Positions 45,192 through 55,291 of a DNA stretch of 64,000 nt are shown here, piece after piece. The translations under genes and the position numbers were made by a program. The stretch lies in NCBI GenBank assembly GCA_001880285.1, contig CP016269.1, positions 2,118,501 to 2,182,500 on the forward strand. The letters are read 5' to 3'. Under the pieces are notes generated by a model that saw only the letters and a program-made list of their open reading frames with translations, made no database searches and was not told the DNA's origin. The stretch's first letter is position 1, and every line of letters starts with the position of its first letter. This stretch comes from Flavobacteriaceae bacterium UJ101 (GTDB taxonomy: Bacteria > Bacteroidota > Bacteroidia > Flavobacteriales > UJ101).

Positions 45192-46652
45192 TTAAAAATT
45201 ATTTAAATCAATCTCAGGAAAACAATCTCCAAAATAATCTTCAGGATTTGTACGATTATTAAAATTATATAAATAATAATAAGCTGTTTGACTCCCTCCT
45301 TCAAAGAGCTCATCATTTGTTAAAGTTAATTCAAAAGTCATTTCCCAGTTTTCATCTTCCATTTTTTTGTATTCTCCTTCTCCTGTGAGAGTAATAATAA
45401 ACGACTTTTCATTTTTATTGGAAATGGTAATATTTTGATTGACTACTTGAATAGTACCTGAAGTGTCATCTGTAGGGAAAAACTCTAAAGCAGGAACAAT
45501 ATTGAACCCAGGTGAATTATCAGCATCAGTTGCTTCATTTTTAAACCAGCTTTTTAAACCAAAAGGATTGGTTGTCCTTCCATCTATAGGAGATAGGAAC
45601 CCTATCTGAAAAGCATGATAGTATATACCGTCTTGTTCAATAGCATTTAAATGATTTTGATCTACTTCAATGGGAACTGAAAAAGCATTCCATTTTTTCC
45701 ATTCACATCTTTCATCTCTAGTATCATACCACCAAAAGAATCCATAGTTTCTATAAAATTGATCAGATGTGTCAAACCAATATTGAGCAGGAAATAAATT
45801 TTCATCACGATCATATAATTTTTCTTTTTTAATACTTAGTGTAGTATTCCCTTGAGTTTTAAAGTTCGGGATATCATTTAAATTAAGTGTTAATTCAAAT
45901 TCTTCTTCAGAATACTGACTTAGATCATCTGTTAATTTTAATTGATACGTGATTTTGGTATCCAGATCATTAAAAGGTTGTTGCGTAATGGTGTATATAA
46001 ACCGATCATCGTTTACTTCTTCTGTAAATAAGGAATAATTTTCAATATCACTGATAAGTATACCTTGGTCAAAGTTAATGTCAAATGTGATAGTCTCATT
46101 CAAATCTCCATTGATTAAAATTCTATTAGTTTCTTCTGGAAAGCCAAATTGGATAGGAGTTAATTCTGATAATACAACTTTAAATTGATTCATAGGATCT
46201 GTTTCTCTAGGATAGCCTATAGAAACATTAGAGTTATTGGATTCATTTAATGTAATAATGATCGAATCTTGACTTTCTGAAGGAAGCCATCGTTTTGTAA
46301 AATTTAGATACAGTGTATCAGTAGGATTACTTGATGTGAAATTAAGTTGTTCAGGAGAAATAGTATAATCTTCATAATTTCCTGTGATTGTATAATCCAA
46401 AACGAATTCTTGAACAGAAGTTGAGGTTAAAGCAACAGGAATTTTAATGGTTTGAAATTTTGATACTGTTAATTCTGAAACTTCAGGTGTAGTTTCATAT
46501 TCTCCATATGAAATAGGGTCTCCATTAGAATCTACTAACATGTGAAATCGTACAAAACTTTCATTATTGGAAAGGGTAACAGATTCTTCTTCACTACAAG
46601 AAAAAAGTAATATTGTAAGAAAAATGTATGAAATTGTATTAATAACCTTCAT
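45192..46652 (-). CDS. SusC/SusD-associated surface lipoprotein (beta-sandwich type)
   Basis: The start at 46652 (MKVINTISYIFLTILLFSC) is preferred over a frame open to 46763, because it provides a lipobox at Cys19 and 486 residues. It overlaps the susD-like stop by 14 bases, so the two are translationally coupled. The N-terminal half looks like Calx-beta or DUF4843-like strands (VRFHMLVDSNGDPISYG, LDYTITGNYEDYTISP). The C-terminal half is rich in Trp, Tyr and Phe (YWFDTSDQFYRNYGFFWWYD, TDADNSPGFN). It is probably a third, surface-exposed ligand-binding protein of the uptake system. No enzyme motif. The family is not recognised with certainty. Confidence 0.8.
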   Translation of the reverse strand: MKVINTISYIFLTILLFSCSEEESVTLSNNESFVRFHMLVDSNGDPISYGEYETTPEVSELTVSKFQTIKIPVALTSTSVQEFVLDYTITGNYEDYTISPEQLNFTSSNPTDTLYLNFTKRWLPSESQDSIIITLNESNNSNVSIGYPRETDPMNQFKVVLSELTPIQFGFPEETNRILINGDLNETITFDINFDQGILISDIENYSLFTEEVNDDRFIYTITQQPFNDLDTKITYQLKLTDDLSQYSEEEFELTLNLNDIPNFKTQGNTTLSIKKEKLYDRDENLFPAQYWFDTSDQFYRNYGFFWWYDTRDERCEWKKWNAFSVPIEVDQNHLNAIEQDGIYYHAFQIGFLSPIDGRTTNPFGLKSWFKNEATDADNSPGFNIVPALEFFPTDDTSGTIQVVNQNITISNKNEKSFIITLTGEGEYKKMEDENWEMTFELTLTNDELFEGGSQTAYYYLYNFNNRTNPEDYFGDCFPEIDLNNF

Positions 46653-48114
46653 TTTGTATAATATTTTGGTTTGAATTAATATTAGATTGAGGAATAGGCA
46701 AGATGAAATAATTTGAAGTATAGTTAAGGGAACAAGTATTGGATATACAATAGTCACGTTCAATATTTTTGTGATAACGTGCTATATCATAAAAATAAAA
46801 TCCTTCAAAATAGAGTTCTCGTCGTCTTTCATCAAATATTGTTTCTAAAATAGATGAGGTATCTTGAATGAGTGAAGCTCCTGCTCGTTCTCGAATCATG
46901 TTTACATCATCTAAGGCTCCCGTTAAATTACCTTGACGAGCTTTGGCTTCCGCACGAATTAAATATAATTCGGATAAACGCATGACTAATGTTCCTGCAT
47001 TGTCTTGAAATTTATGAGTAAAATAATACGCAATTTGAGCTGTAGTTCCATCTTCTTGCAAAGTTTCTAGGGATTGAGTGAAAAACATAAAGTTTTGCCC
47101 CCGTACATCATTATCTTCAAATAGGTTTAACAAATCTTCAGATGCAGTGTAAGTCCCGTAATCGGTATCTGAAATATACTTGAAAAATGTAGCGATAGTG
47201 GATGATACTATTCCATCTTCATCGTCAAAAGGAGTTGTCAATTCAAAAACAACTTCAGAAACAGGTAGGTTAGGCTCTGACCATTGTGATACATACTCAG
47301 TTTGTGTCATAAGGGAAATCCTTGAATTATTAATAACATCATTAGCATATTCTTCCGCTTTTTCCCAATTGTTTTGTTGTAAATAAATTCGAGCTAGTAA
47401 CCCTTTAATTACATATTCATTAAAGTATGAATAATCACCACCTATTCCATTGGAATAATTTAAAGCATTTTCTCCTGTATTTAAAGAAAGGGCTTCTAAC
47501 ATATCATTAATAATGTTATCATAGGTTTCTGAAACCGTAGATCGGGAAGGAAAATCAACTCCTACTTGTAATGTGCTCGTATTGTAAACAATTCCTAGAT
47601 GAGATGCATCGGCAGTGTAAGCAAAATCACGTCCATAAAGCTGAACAAGAAGAAAATGACTAAAGCCTCGAATAGCAGTAGCTTCAGATTTAATTTGATC
47701 TTTTTGCTGTTGAGAGGCATCTGAAAGTTGATCTACATATTCTAAGATTAGATTAACTTCATTAATAACTCGGTAAGAATTCGTATAAAAACTACCTAAA
47801 TCAGAAGTGGTTTTATCATCAATAAAGTCAGGGTAAACATCGTCAAAAGCATTGGGTTCACTAATGCTTTTGTTAACAATTGAAGGAGTGAATGCTGTAT
47901 TCCCTGTCATAGTATCTGCAAATAAAAAATATGATTCCCCACTTACTACAGATTCTAAAGTTTCATAAGCTCCATTTAAAGCTTGTTGAACACCTTCTAG
48001 GGTTGAAAGTTGTTCGTCAATGGAAACTTGTTGATCGGGTTCTTGATCGAGAAAATCACTACAAGAACAGAATAATAAAAATATAAAATTTGTACAGAAT
48101 ATAATTTTTTTCAT
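46639..48114 (-). CDS. RagB/SusD family outer-membrane nutrient-binding lipoprotein
   Basis: The start at 48114 (MKKIIFCTNFIFLLFCSCSD) gives a lipobox at Cys18 and 491 residues; the frame extends upstream to 48192 but without a signal. The SusD hallmarks are present: early DFLDQEPDQQVSIDEQL, TPR-like helices (IRGFSHFLLVQLYGRDFAY, VIKGLLARIYLQQNNWEKAEEYA), the RLSELYLIRAEAKARQGN helix and the final FDERRRELYFEGFYFYDIAR motif. It caps the SusC barrel and delivers ligand. It lies 4 bases after the SusC gene. The ligand is unknown; no glycoside hydrolase is near. Confidence 0.95.
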   Translation of the reverse strand: MKKIIFCTNFIFLLFCSCSDFLDQEPDQQVSIDEQLSTLEGVQQALNGAYETLESVVSGESYFLFADTMTGNTAFTPSIVNKSISEPNAFDDVYPDFIDDKTTSDLGSFYTNSYRVINEVNLILEYVDQLSDASQQQKDQIKSEATAIRGFSHFLLVQLYGRDFAYTADASHLGIVYNTSTLQVGVDFPSRSTVSETYDNIINDMLEALSLNTGENALNYSNGIGGDYSYFNEYVIKGLLARIYLQQNNWEKAEEYANDVINNSRISLMTQTEYVSQWSEPNLPVSEVVFELTTPFDDEDGIVSSTIATFFKYISDTDYGTYTASEDLLNLFEDNDVRGQNFMFFTQSLETLQEDGTTAQIAYYFTHKFQDNAGTLVMRLSELYLIRAEAKARQGNLTGALDDVNMIRERAGASLIQDTSSILETIFDERRRELYFEGFYFYDIARYHKNIERDYCISNTCSLNYTSNYFILPIPQSNINSNQNIIQNEGY

Positions 48115-48118
48115 GATT

Positions 48119-51100
48119 TTAAAATTTAGCATTAATTCCAAATGAAAAGGTTCTGGCTTCTGGGTAATTGTATCGGTATTCCGCAATACCATTGAGACCT
48201 TTTGGGCTTTTTTCTTTATACCAATAATATAAGTTTGAACCGTTTACAAAGATTTTGATGGATTTAAAAGGAACATTCATTTTATCAACAGGAAGTGTAT
48301 AGCCAAGGTTAACAGCTCTTAATCTGATATGAGAATTATCGTATACATATTTAGATGAATTTCTTACAAATTCAAGATAAGGTCGTGGGTTAGAGGTAAT
48401 ATCACCTGGTTGTTGCCAATAATCTATATTATTAATACTTATATTTCGAACACCGATATCATTGTTTACAGAAATTCCGTTTGTTGCATCGATGAAGGTA
48501 TCAGCACCATAGGTAAAAGACATATTAATTGCCAAATCAAAATTTTTAAAGAAACGGAAGCGGTTATTGAAACCTCCATAAAAATCAGGTTGTGTATTCC
48601 CTATGATACTATAATCGGAAGAATCAAAATTTTGGTCAATATAGGCCGCATCGTATAGATTTCCATTAACATTAAACATTTCACGTCCTGTAGCTGGATC
48701 AACTCCCGCATATTGAAATCCCCATAAAGCAGAAGTGGACGAACCAATCATTTGAGCCCTTGCTCTACTACTGGCCGAAAATTCAGAACTTAATCCCACT
48801 AAATCGGTTACTTTATTTTTTAATGTAGCTAAATTAGCTGATGTGGTCCAACTAAAGTTATCTTTTTTAAACCAGTTAGCTCTAAGTGAGAATTCAAACC
48901 CTGTATTATACATATCAGCACCGTTAATTTGTGAACTGGTATAGCCTGTTTCATCTGATACGTCTCGTGATACAATCATGTCTTGAATATCATCTCGAAA
49001 CCATTCTGTTGTAAAGCTAAATTTGTTTAGAAAATTTAAATCAAGCCCAATATTAAACTTGTAATTTTTTTCCCATCCCAATTCACTATTAGGAGGAGTA
49101 CTTGTATCGGGAGTAGCCGTATCACCACCATTATAACCATTAGGTTGATTAAGATCATCATCAACATTATAGAGGCCTAATGAGCGATACGATCCAATTC
49201 TAGAATTTCCTGTAACACCATAACTAGTGCGAAGTCTAAGAAAGTCAATCCAATGGATACTTTCTAAGAACGATTCTTTACTTATAACCCAACTGGCTCC
49301 AATACCTCCGTTATAGGCTACATCAGTATCATTTCCAAATACGGAACTTTCATCTCGTCTAAAATTGGCTAAGAAAAAGTATTTTTCATTAAAATTGTAG
49401 TTAAGTTGAGAAAAAAGAGAACGTTTTGTTATGGTAGAAGAATCTTTATTTGTACGGGTATTACCTGCGTTTTCATAAGGTTGTTCTATTTCAGGAGAAA
49501 TAAATCCGGTTCCATTAAATCGTTCGTATTGTCGATGTTCCGAAGAGGTTTCAACTCCTGCTACAATATCAAAGAAATGGTTTTGAGCAAATTGTTTATT
49601 ATAAGCAATAGTAGCATTCCAGTTCCAAGAAGTTGTTTTACGATTGTTTAATATTCGACGACCGTAATTAGGATAGGTTATACCATCAGATTCAAAAGTT
49701 CCATTGTATTGCCCTGAGCCATTAGCACCAGAAAACCATCGGTCTTGCTCTTTATTGGAATAATCTAGACCAAATAGCGTAGCTATTTTAAGATTTTCGA
49801 GTAGGTTGTATTCTAAATTAAAACTACCTAATAATCCGAAAGTATCAATATCGTTTCTATTTTGATTGGCCACAGCAAGAGGGTTTCCATAATTATCTAT
49901 ATCAGTATAATTACCATTATTATCATAAGGTGCTATAGTAGGAGGTAAGGGGTAACTAAAAAAAGTATTTGGGGCTTTTTTTAGAGTATATGAAGGAGCA
50001 AGTTTTAATGTAGATTTTAGTTTATCATGTTGATAGGTCAAGGAAAAATTTCCTGTTATTTTTTCAAAACTATTTTCTATCTGTGCTTCTTGGTTTTTTT
50101 GATACCCTAAGCCCATTCTATAAAGCCAATTACGGGTTCCTCCTGAAACGTTTAAGTTATACCGGGCAAAACTTCCTGTACGGTTTAAAAGATCAAACCA
50201 ATCGGTGTCTACACCATTCCATGGAATAGGATCTTGATTTCGTAAAGTTCTATAGGCATTATAAACTTCACTATATTGTTCCCCGTTTAAATATTTTTGA
50301 CGGTTTATTGGATCAGAAACACCGTATTGCGCAGAAAAACCAAATTTTAAAGGTCCTTTTCTACCGTTTTTAGTTGTAATGATAATAACACCATTGGCAG
50401 CATCAGCTCCATATAAACCAACTGCGGCAGCATCTTTTAAAATATTGATGGATTGAATATCTTGTATACCAATTTTAGCTAATGGATTCATTTCGGTTTC
50501 ATTAAAAATTCCTGTGCCTCCATCAAAAACTCGGCTAACATCTAAGAATATTTCTTCTGAAACACGTATTCCATCAACGAATATAAGAGGTTGTGTTGAA
50601 GTGTTGAGTACAGTTCCACTAAGTGGAGTTAAACTTCCTTGTCCTCGAATATTAATATCTACAGGTCCACCTAATTCTGGATTCCCTTCTACTAATACTC
50701 CAGCAGCTTGTCCTTCTAATAATTCATCAAAACTGATAGCAGGTTGTTCTTCAATTACGTCGGTCATTTTTATGGTTGAGATACTTCCTACAACTTCTTC
50801 TTTAAGCTTTGTTGTTCCATAAGATGAGGTGACAATAACTTCTTCAATATCGTTTGCTGAAGGTTGTAAATAGACTTTAAAATAATCTTGATTACCAATA
50901 GGAATTACCTTAGTATCCATTCCTATAAAGCTAATTTCAAGGTTAAGGTCTTTAAAAGAAGGATCTTTGACTAAGTAAGTGAATTTACCTTCTGCATCTG
51001 TTTTAGCTCCTAACGAAGTTCCTTTAATGAGGACATAAGCTTCAGGAAGAGGTTCTCCGTCTTCTTGAGAGAATATTTGACCTGTTATGCGTCGTTCTTG

Positions 51101-51157
51101 AGAAAAGAGAAATAAGGAATAAACCGCAAAAAATACAGTTAATAACTTTTTTATCAT
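48119..51157 (-). CDS. SusC/RagA family TonB-dependent outer-membrane transporter
   Basis: 1012 residues with a signal peptide (FFAVYSLFLFSQ). A carboxypeptidase-D-like domain (about 22-110: ITGQIFSQEDGEPLPEAYVL) precedes the TonB box region (DIEEVIVTSSYG) and plug (FDELLEGQAAGVLVEG, INIRGQGSLTP, INILKDAAAVGLYGADAANG). The remainder is a 22-stranded barrel ending YPEARTFSFGINAKF with a terminal Phe, as usual for outer-membrane insertion. It transports a large ligand together with the SusD-like lipoprotein, using TonB energy. It is the first gene of a three-gene operon. The substrate may be peptide, glycan or chelate; no catabolic gene tells which. Confidence 0.96.
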   Translation of the reverse strand: MIKKLLTVFFAVYSLFLFSQERRITGQIFSQEDGEPLPEAYVLIKGTSLGAKTDAEGKFTYLVKDPSFKDLNLEISFIGMDTKVIPIGNQDYFKVYLQPSANDIEEVIVTSSYGTTKLKEEVVGSISTIKMTDVIEEQPAISFDELLEGQAAGVLVEGNPELGGPVDINIRGQGSLTPLSGTVLNTSTQPLIFVDGIRVSEEIFLDVSRVFDGGTGIFNETEMNPLAKIGIQDIQSINILKDAAAVGLYGADAANGVIIITTKNGRKGPLKFGFSAQYGVSDPINRQKYLNGEQYSEVYNAYRTLRNQDPIPWNGVDTDWFDLLNRTGSFARYNLNVSGGTRNWLYRMGLGYQKNQEAQIENSFEKITGNFSLTYQHDKLKSTLKLAPSYTLKKAPNTFFSYPLPPTIAPYDNNGNYTDIDNYGNPLAVANQNRNDIDTFGLLGSFNLEYNLLENLKIATLFGLDYSNKEQDRWFSGANGSGQYNGTFESDGITYPNYGRRILNNRKTTSWNWNATIAYNKQFAQNHFFDIVAGVETSSEHRQYERFNGTGFISPEIEQPYENAGNTRTNKDSSTITKRSLFSQLNYNFNEKYFFLANFRRDESSVFGNDTDVAYNGGIGASWVISKESFLESIHWIDFLRLRTSYGVTGNSRIGSYRSLGLYNVDDDLNQPNGYNGGDTATPDTSTPPNSELGWEKNYKFNIGLDLNFLNKFSFTTEWFRDDIQDMIVSRDVSDETGYTSSQINGADMYNTGFEFSLRANWFKKDNFSWTTSANLATLKNKVTDLVGLSSEFSASSRARAQMIGSSTSALWGFQYAGVDPATGREMFNVNGNLYDAAYIDQNFDSSDYSIIGNTQPDFYGGFNNRFRFFKNFDLAINMSFTYGADTFIDATNGISVNNDIGVRNISINNIDYWQQPGDITSNPRPYLEFVRNSSKYVYDNSHIRLRAVNLGYTLPVDKMNVPFKSIKIFVNGSNLYYWYKEKSPKGLNGIAEYRYNYPEARTFSFGINAKF

Positions 51158-51193
51158 TTTAGTTTATTTTTAATTAATCTAAATTAATTTAGG

Positions 51194-51201
51194 CAAAACT
51201 A
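51194..51201 (-). promoter_or_regulatory. -7 box of the SusC-SusD operon
   Basis: On the minus strand this reads TAGTTTTG, a perfect TAnnTTTG match, 36 bases upstream of the SusC start. The -33 region is only T-rich. Confidence 0.45.
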
Positions 51202-51279
51202 ATAAAAAAGTATCTTATCATGAAAAACATTTTAAAAAATTAAAATGCTTAGCATAATGATTATTGTTACAGTTTGATT

Positions 51280-52404
51280 TTATTTAGGACCTTTTCGTTG
51301 TTCTACTTTTAGATCGGTGTTGAGAACTTTTATTTGATCACTTTCTGTGATACCTCCTTTTATTTGAACATTGGTCCCATCACTTATTCCTAATTCAACA
51401 TAACGTTTTTCATAAGGGATTTCTTCGTTACCAGTAGCAATTTCTACATATGTTTTCCCATCATCTTCAAATCGTAAGAGGCTTTCTTTGATAGCTAATA
51501 CATCTTCAACAGTTTCTAAAATGATTTCAGCATTGGCACTGTATCCTGCACGAATAAAAGTACCTTCTTTTAATTGAACATTAGCTTTTATTTCAAATTT
51601 TACGGTTCCATTGTCGTCTACTCCTAAAGGTGATATAAAATATAGTATAGCGTCAAAAGATTGTCCAGCTAAAGCACCAACGGTAATTTTAATTGGCATT
51701 CCCTCTTTTAGTTTTCCTACTTCAGCTTCATCTACATTTCCTTCAAAAATCATATTGGTAATATCAGCTAAAGTTGCAATGGTTGTTCCTGCATTCATAG
51801 TATTCGATTCAATTACTTGGTCTCCTACTTCAACAGGGATGTCTAGTACCATACCGCTAATTTTAGCTTTGATTTGTGTATTGGCCTCGTTAATAAAACT
51901 ACCTGAAGTTCCTGTACGGGTAATTTCATAATTTTCTTTTGCTGCACGTAGGTTTTCTTTTGCATTTAAGTATGAAACCTGCGCTTGCTCATAATCGGCT
52001 TTTGAGATCACGCCATCATTATATAGCGCCTTTTGACGGTTGTAATTTTTAGATTCGTTATTTAGTGAAATCTGAGCTGTATTAATTTGTGATTTGGCAT
52101 TACTTAAATTGTTTACAGAAGGTACTACATTGAGTCGGGCGATAATGTCTCCTTTTTTAACATAATCACCTTCTACTACTATAATTTCATTGATAATACC
52201 AGAAATATTGGGTTTGATTTCGATATCTTCTTTTGCTTTAATTGATCCAGTTGCAACGGCTTTGGTACTAATATCTGTTTTAAAAGCATGAGTAGTTTCG
52301 TAGGTTACATTTTCCTTTTGATTGGTTCTCATTAGGTACATAATGGCCCATGCTGCTGCTGCTAAAAAAAGTACAATTAAAATTATTTTGATTATTCTAT
52401 TCAT
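51280..52404 (-). CDS. Membrane-fusion (periplasmic adaptor) subunit of a MacAB-like efflux system
   Basis: 374 residues. An N-terminal helix (IIKIILIVLFLAAAAWAIMY) anchors it in the inner membrane. A beta-barrel/lipoyl pair (ATGSIKAKEDIEIKPNISG, VEGDYVKKGDIIARLN) flanks an alpha-helical hairpin (NAKSQINTAQISLNNESKN, YLNAKENLRAAKENYEI). Later segments are VGALAGQSFDAILYFISPLG and GYSANAEIILETVEDVLAI, typical of HlyD/MacA. It links the ABC permeases to an outer-membrane channel, not encoded here. It lies 123 bases after the second permease, the last gene of the efflux run. Confidence 0.93.
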   Translation of the reverse strand: MNRIIKIILIVLFLAAAAWAIMYLMRTNQKENVTYETTHAFKTDISTKAVATGSIKAKEDIEIKPNISGIINEIIVVEGDYVKKGDIIARLNVVPSVNNLSNAKSQINTAQISLNNESKNYNRQKALYNDGVISKADYEQAQVSYLNAKENLRAAKENYEITRTGTSGSFINEANTQIKAKISGMVLDIPVEVGDQVIESNTMNAGTTIATLADITNMIFEGNVDEAEVGKLKEGMPIKITVGALAGQSFDAILYFISPLGVDDNGTVKFEIKANVQLKEGTFIRAGYSANAEIILETVEDVLAIKESLLRFEDDGKTYVEIATGNEEIPYEKRYVELGISDGTNVQIKGGITESDQIKVLNTDLKVEQRKGPK

Positions 52405-52527
52405 TTTTTCAATTCTTAATAATTACGAAGCAATTTTTATATTATGATAACAAATTTAGACTTATTTTTCTTTTCTTCTTTTAATTTTTTGCCTTTGATT
52501 TATCGCTTTTCATTTCTATTACACTAT

Positions 52528-53970
52528 TTATTCATCTCTTAGAGCATCAATAGGTTTAATGGATATAGCACGTTGAGCAGGTAATAGCCCTGCTAGCATG
52601 GCCATAATAATCATAATGACTAAAGCAATACCTAAAGTAGTTAAATCTACTGTAGCATTCATAAAAGGTATGTCTAAATCTTTATCTGAGATGAAAAAGT
52701 TATTAGTTAAAAATCTTAAACTAAAGAAAATTAGAAAGTATAAGAGAGGATAAAAAAGAATATTAAAGTAATTTTCTTTAACCTTTTTTAAAGTGATTCC
52801 ATATTTTAATTGATTAATAATCATAGCAATAATAGGAAGGAAAAAGTTAATAAACCCAAATTGCACATGATTCTTATTTATGATAGCATCATTTATATAG
52901 TATAGAAACCAAGTAGCAACAATAACACCTCCTATTCCTGCAATACTCGCTAGCATAACCGATTCGATAATAATTTGTCCTCTAATTTGACTGGGTATAG
53001 CTCCTAATGCTCTTCGGATACCAAATTCCTTAGTACGTTCTTTTACAGTAATTAATAAAATACTACTAATGGCAATAACACCTGCAAATAAGGTTAAAAC
53101 TCCTACAACCATAGTTAAGAGCTGCATTCCTTTCATAAAACCTTTTATTTTTCCAATAAAATCGCCTAAGTTAAAACTTCCAAAAGCTTGTGAATCTTCT
53201 GGGTGAACATTGTGTCGTTCTTTTAAAACATCTTTAATTTTAGTTTCGACTTCTTTTATATCATATTCATCTTTAACATTGATGGCCATCCAACTAATTT
53301 CATCTCCCATATTATAGAGTTGTTGAAATGTATCAAAAGGTATAAAAGCAGAATTTTCTCCTTCAAAACCAGGGCCAGTCCCTTTTTCATAAATTCCGAC
53401 AACTTTAAAATAGACATTGTTAATTTTGATAAAAGTATTGACCGCGTTTTCTCCTTTTGGATATAATTCTTCCCAGATTTCTTTTCCAATTACACAAACT
53501 TTGCGTTTTTTTAAGATATCCTCTTGGTTGATAAAGCGTCCATAAATCACTTTCTTTTTAAACATTTTGTCTATTTCTGGGCGATCACCAAAAGTTCTAT
53601 AGGTACCATTTTGGGTTCCATAAACAAAAGTAGATTGATTACGACTTCGTGGTGCAATAAATTTAATTTCATTAACTTTTTCTTGTAAAGCTTTCATATC
53701 ACCCATACGAAGTTCTAATGTGCGGCCTCTTTGGAAACCATCATAGGGTATAGAAGTTTGCTGTGACCAAACAAACATACTGTTAGTGGCGGCTCCTTTA
53801 AGATCAGAGTCAAACCCATTTTGCATTCCCCTAGCGAGTCCTAAAAGTGTTACAAATAAGAACATACCCCATCCTACACCGATCATGGTGAGAAAGGTTC
53901 GGAATTTGTTTTTACTGATGGCAGCATAAACTTCATCCCAGGTATCTCTATCGAATAATACAATTCTCAT
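52528..53970 (-). CDS. MacB-like ABC transporter permease with an extra hydrophobic insertion
   Basis: 480 residues. An N-terminal helix (RTFLTMIGVGWGMFLFVTLLG) is followed by a MacB-type periplasmic core domain (YPKGENAVNTFIKINNVYFK, SAFIPFDTFQQLYNM). The FtsX-like C-terminal membrane domain has VGVLTLFAGVIAISSILL, RTKEFGIRRALGAIPSQI and MLAGLLPAQRAISIKPID. It is about 70 residues longer than its paralogue downstream on the same strand. The extra part between the last two FtsX helices includes hydrophobic segments (FGFINFFLPIIAMIINQL, ILFYPLLYFLIFFSLRFL). It lies 30 bases after the first permease and probably forms a heterodimer with it. Confidence 0.92.
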   Translation of the reverse strand: MRIVLFDRDTWDEVYAAISKNKFRTFLTMIGVGWGMFLFVTLLGLARGMQNGFDSDLKGAATNSMFVWSQQTSIPYDGFQRGRTLELRMGDMKALQEKVNEIKFIAPRSRNQSTFVYGTQNGTYRTFGDRPEIDKMFKKKVIYGRFINQEDILKKRKVCVIGKEIWEELYPKGENAVNTFIKINNVYFKVVGIYEKGTGPGFEGENSAFIPFDTFQQLYNMGDEISWMAINVKDEYDIKEVETKIKDVLKERHNVHPEDSQAFGSFNLGDFIGKIKGFMKGMQLLTMVVGVLTLFAGVIAISSILLITVKERTKEFGIRRALGAIPSQIRGQIIIESVMLASIAGIGGVIVATWFLYYINDAIINKNHVQFGFINFFLPIIAMIINQLKYGITLKKVKENYFNILFYPLLYFLIFFSLRFLTNNFFISDKDLDIPFMNATVDLTTLGIALVIMIIMAMLAGLLPAQRAISIKPIDALRDE

Positions 53971-54000
53971 TTATTGCTTGAACTCTTTTTTTATTTATTA

Positions 54001-55230
54001 TTAATCATCTCTTAATGCTACAATCGGTTTTATTTTAGAGGCTCTTCGAGCAGGAATCCATCCGGCAACCAAACCTGCAATTAATAAAATAATACTGGCC
54101 ATAACCAACACATAAGGTTCAATATTAGGTTGTTTAATAAAATAATCCTTTAAATCATCTTCTATATTATTAACCAAAATGGTAGCAATAGCAATTCCAA
54201 TATAACCTGAAATGATGGTTATGGTCATAGCTTCTTGTAAGATTAATCCCACAATATTTCGAGGAGTAGCGCCTAAAGCTTTTCGAATACCAATTTCTTT
54301 GGTACGTTCTTTTACTGTAAAAACCATAATGTTGGCAATACTTACAACACCTGCAACCAAGCTTCCAAAACCAATAAAAAATACAATAACGGTAATAACT
54401 AATAAAAAGGAATTGGTACTAGACATTTCTTCAGCACCATTATTTAATCGGATACCACGTTGATCATTAGGTGCAACATCATGTTTGGCTCTCATAGCAG
54501 CAGTTATGGTATTAGCTAAGGTACTGATTTGATCAATAGACATCCCATCAATAGGAGTGATTTCTATTTGATTTATATTTTTTGTACTACCATATATAAC
54601 TTGTAATGTGGTAAGAGGAACATAAGCAATCCGTTCAGCATCATCACCATCTTCACTACTAAAGACACCAATAACTTGATACATATTACCATCCATTTGT
54701 AAATATTTTCCAATAGGATTTTCGTTTTTGAATAAATCACTTACAATGAGTTTTCCAATAACCACCACTTTAGATAAATTATCCAGATCTTTTTGCATTA
54801 AATTCCGACCTTGAATTAATTCATCTTCAGTCATTTTAGCATAAACAGGTTGAGTTCCAGTAATGGAATAATTACCTGATTCTTTACCATATCGAATAGT
54901 AAGTCCTTCGGTAAGAGTAGATTTTATATATTTAATAAAACTAGGAAAACTGGATTTTAAAAAATCATAATCTTCGTTTTCAAATTGAATTTGGCGTCCT
55001 TCTTGAAAACCTTTATAAGAAATGGTAGTTCGTCCACCACTTAAACTGATATTTAATGAGTTGGCATCAAAAAATTCAGATTCGAAACCATTTTGAAGTC
55101 CTTGACCTAGTCCAGAAAGCGTAATAAAAACAAACAATGCCAAAGCAATAGTAAACCCCGACAAAAAAGTTCGAAGTTTATTACTTGAAATGGAATTCCA
55201 TATTTCGCGCCAACGATCTAAATCAAACAT
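54001..55230 (-). CDS. MacB-like ABC transporter permease
   Basis: 409 residues, the usual size. N-terminal helix LSGFTIALALFVFITLSGLG, a periplasmic core domain (QGRNLMQKDLDNLSKVVVIG, YLQMDGNMYQVIGVF, AYVPLTTLQVIYGS) and an FtsX-like membrane domain (VAGVVSIANIMVFTVKERT, EIGIRKALGATPRNIVGLI, ASIILLIAGLVAGWIPARRA). It lies 61 bases after the ATPase gene and pairs with the second permease. The export substrate is unknown (drug, peptide, lipid or siderophore are all possible for the family). Confidence 0.94.
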   Translation of the reverse strand: MFDLDRWREIWNSISSNKLRTFLSGFTIALALFVFITLSGLGQGLQNGFESEFFDANSLNISLSGGRTTISYKGFQEGRQIQFENEDYDFLKSSFPSFIKYIKSTLTEGLTIRYGKESGNYSITGTQPVYAKMTEDELIQGRNLMQKDLDNLSKVVVIGKLIVSDLFKNENPIGKYLQMDGNMYQVIGVFSSEDGDDAERIAYVPLTTLQVIYGSTKNINQIEITPIDGMSIDQISTLANTITAAMRAKHDVAPNDQRGIRLNNGAEEMSSTNSFLLVITVIVFFIGFGSLVAGVVSIANIMVFTVKERTKEIGIRKALGATPRNIVGLILQEAMTITIISGYIGIAIATILVNNIEDDLKDYFIKQPNIEPYVLVMASIILLIAGLVAGWIPARRASKIKPIVALRDD

Positions 55231-55291
55231 CTTTTTATAATTAAGAGTTAAGAATAGAATCTTATTATTAATTCTGCATTCTGATATTAAA

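Noticed and set aside
46652-46763. Upstream extension of the SusCD-associated lipoprotein frame
   Set aside because: It would overlap the susD-like gene by over 100 bases and destroy the clear lipobox at Cys19.
45192-51157. Calling the SusC-SusD operon a polysaccharide utilisation locus
   Set aside because: No glycoside hydrolase, polysaccharide lyase, sulfatase or hybrid two-component gene is nearby.
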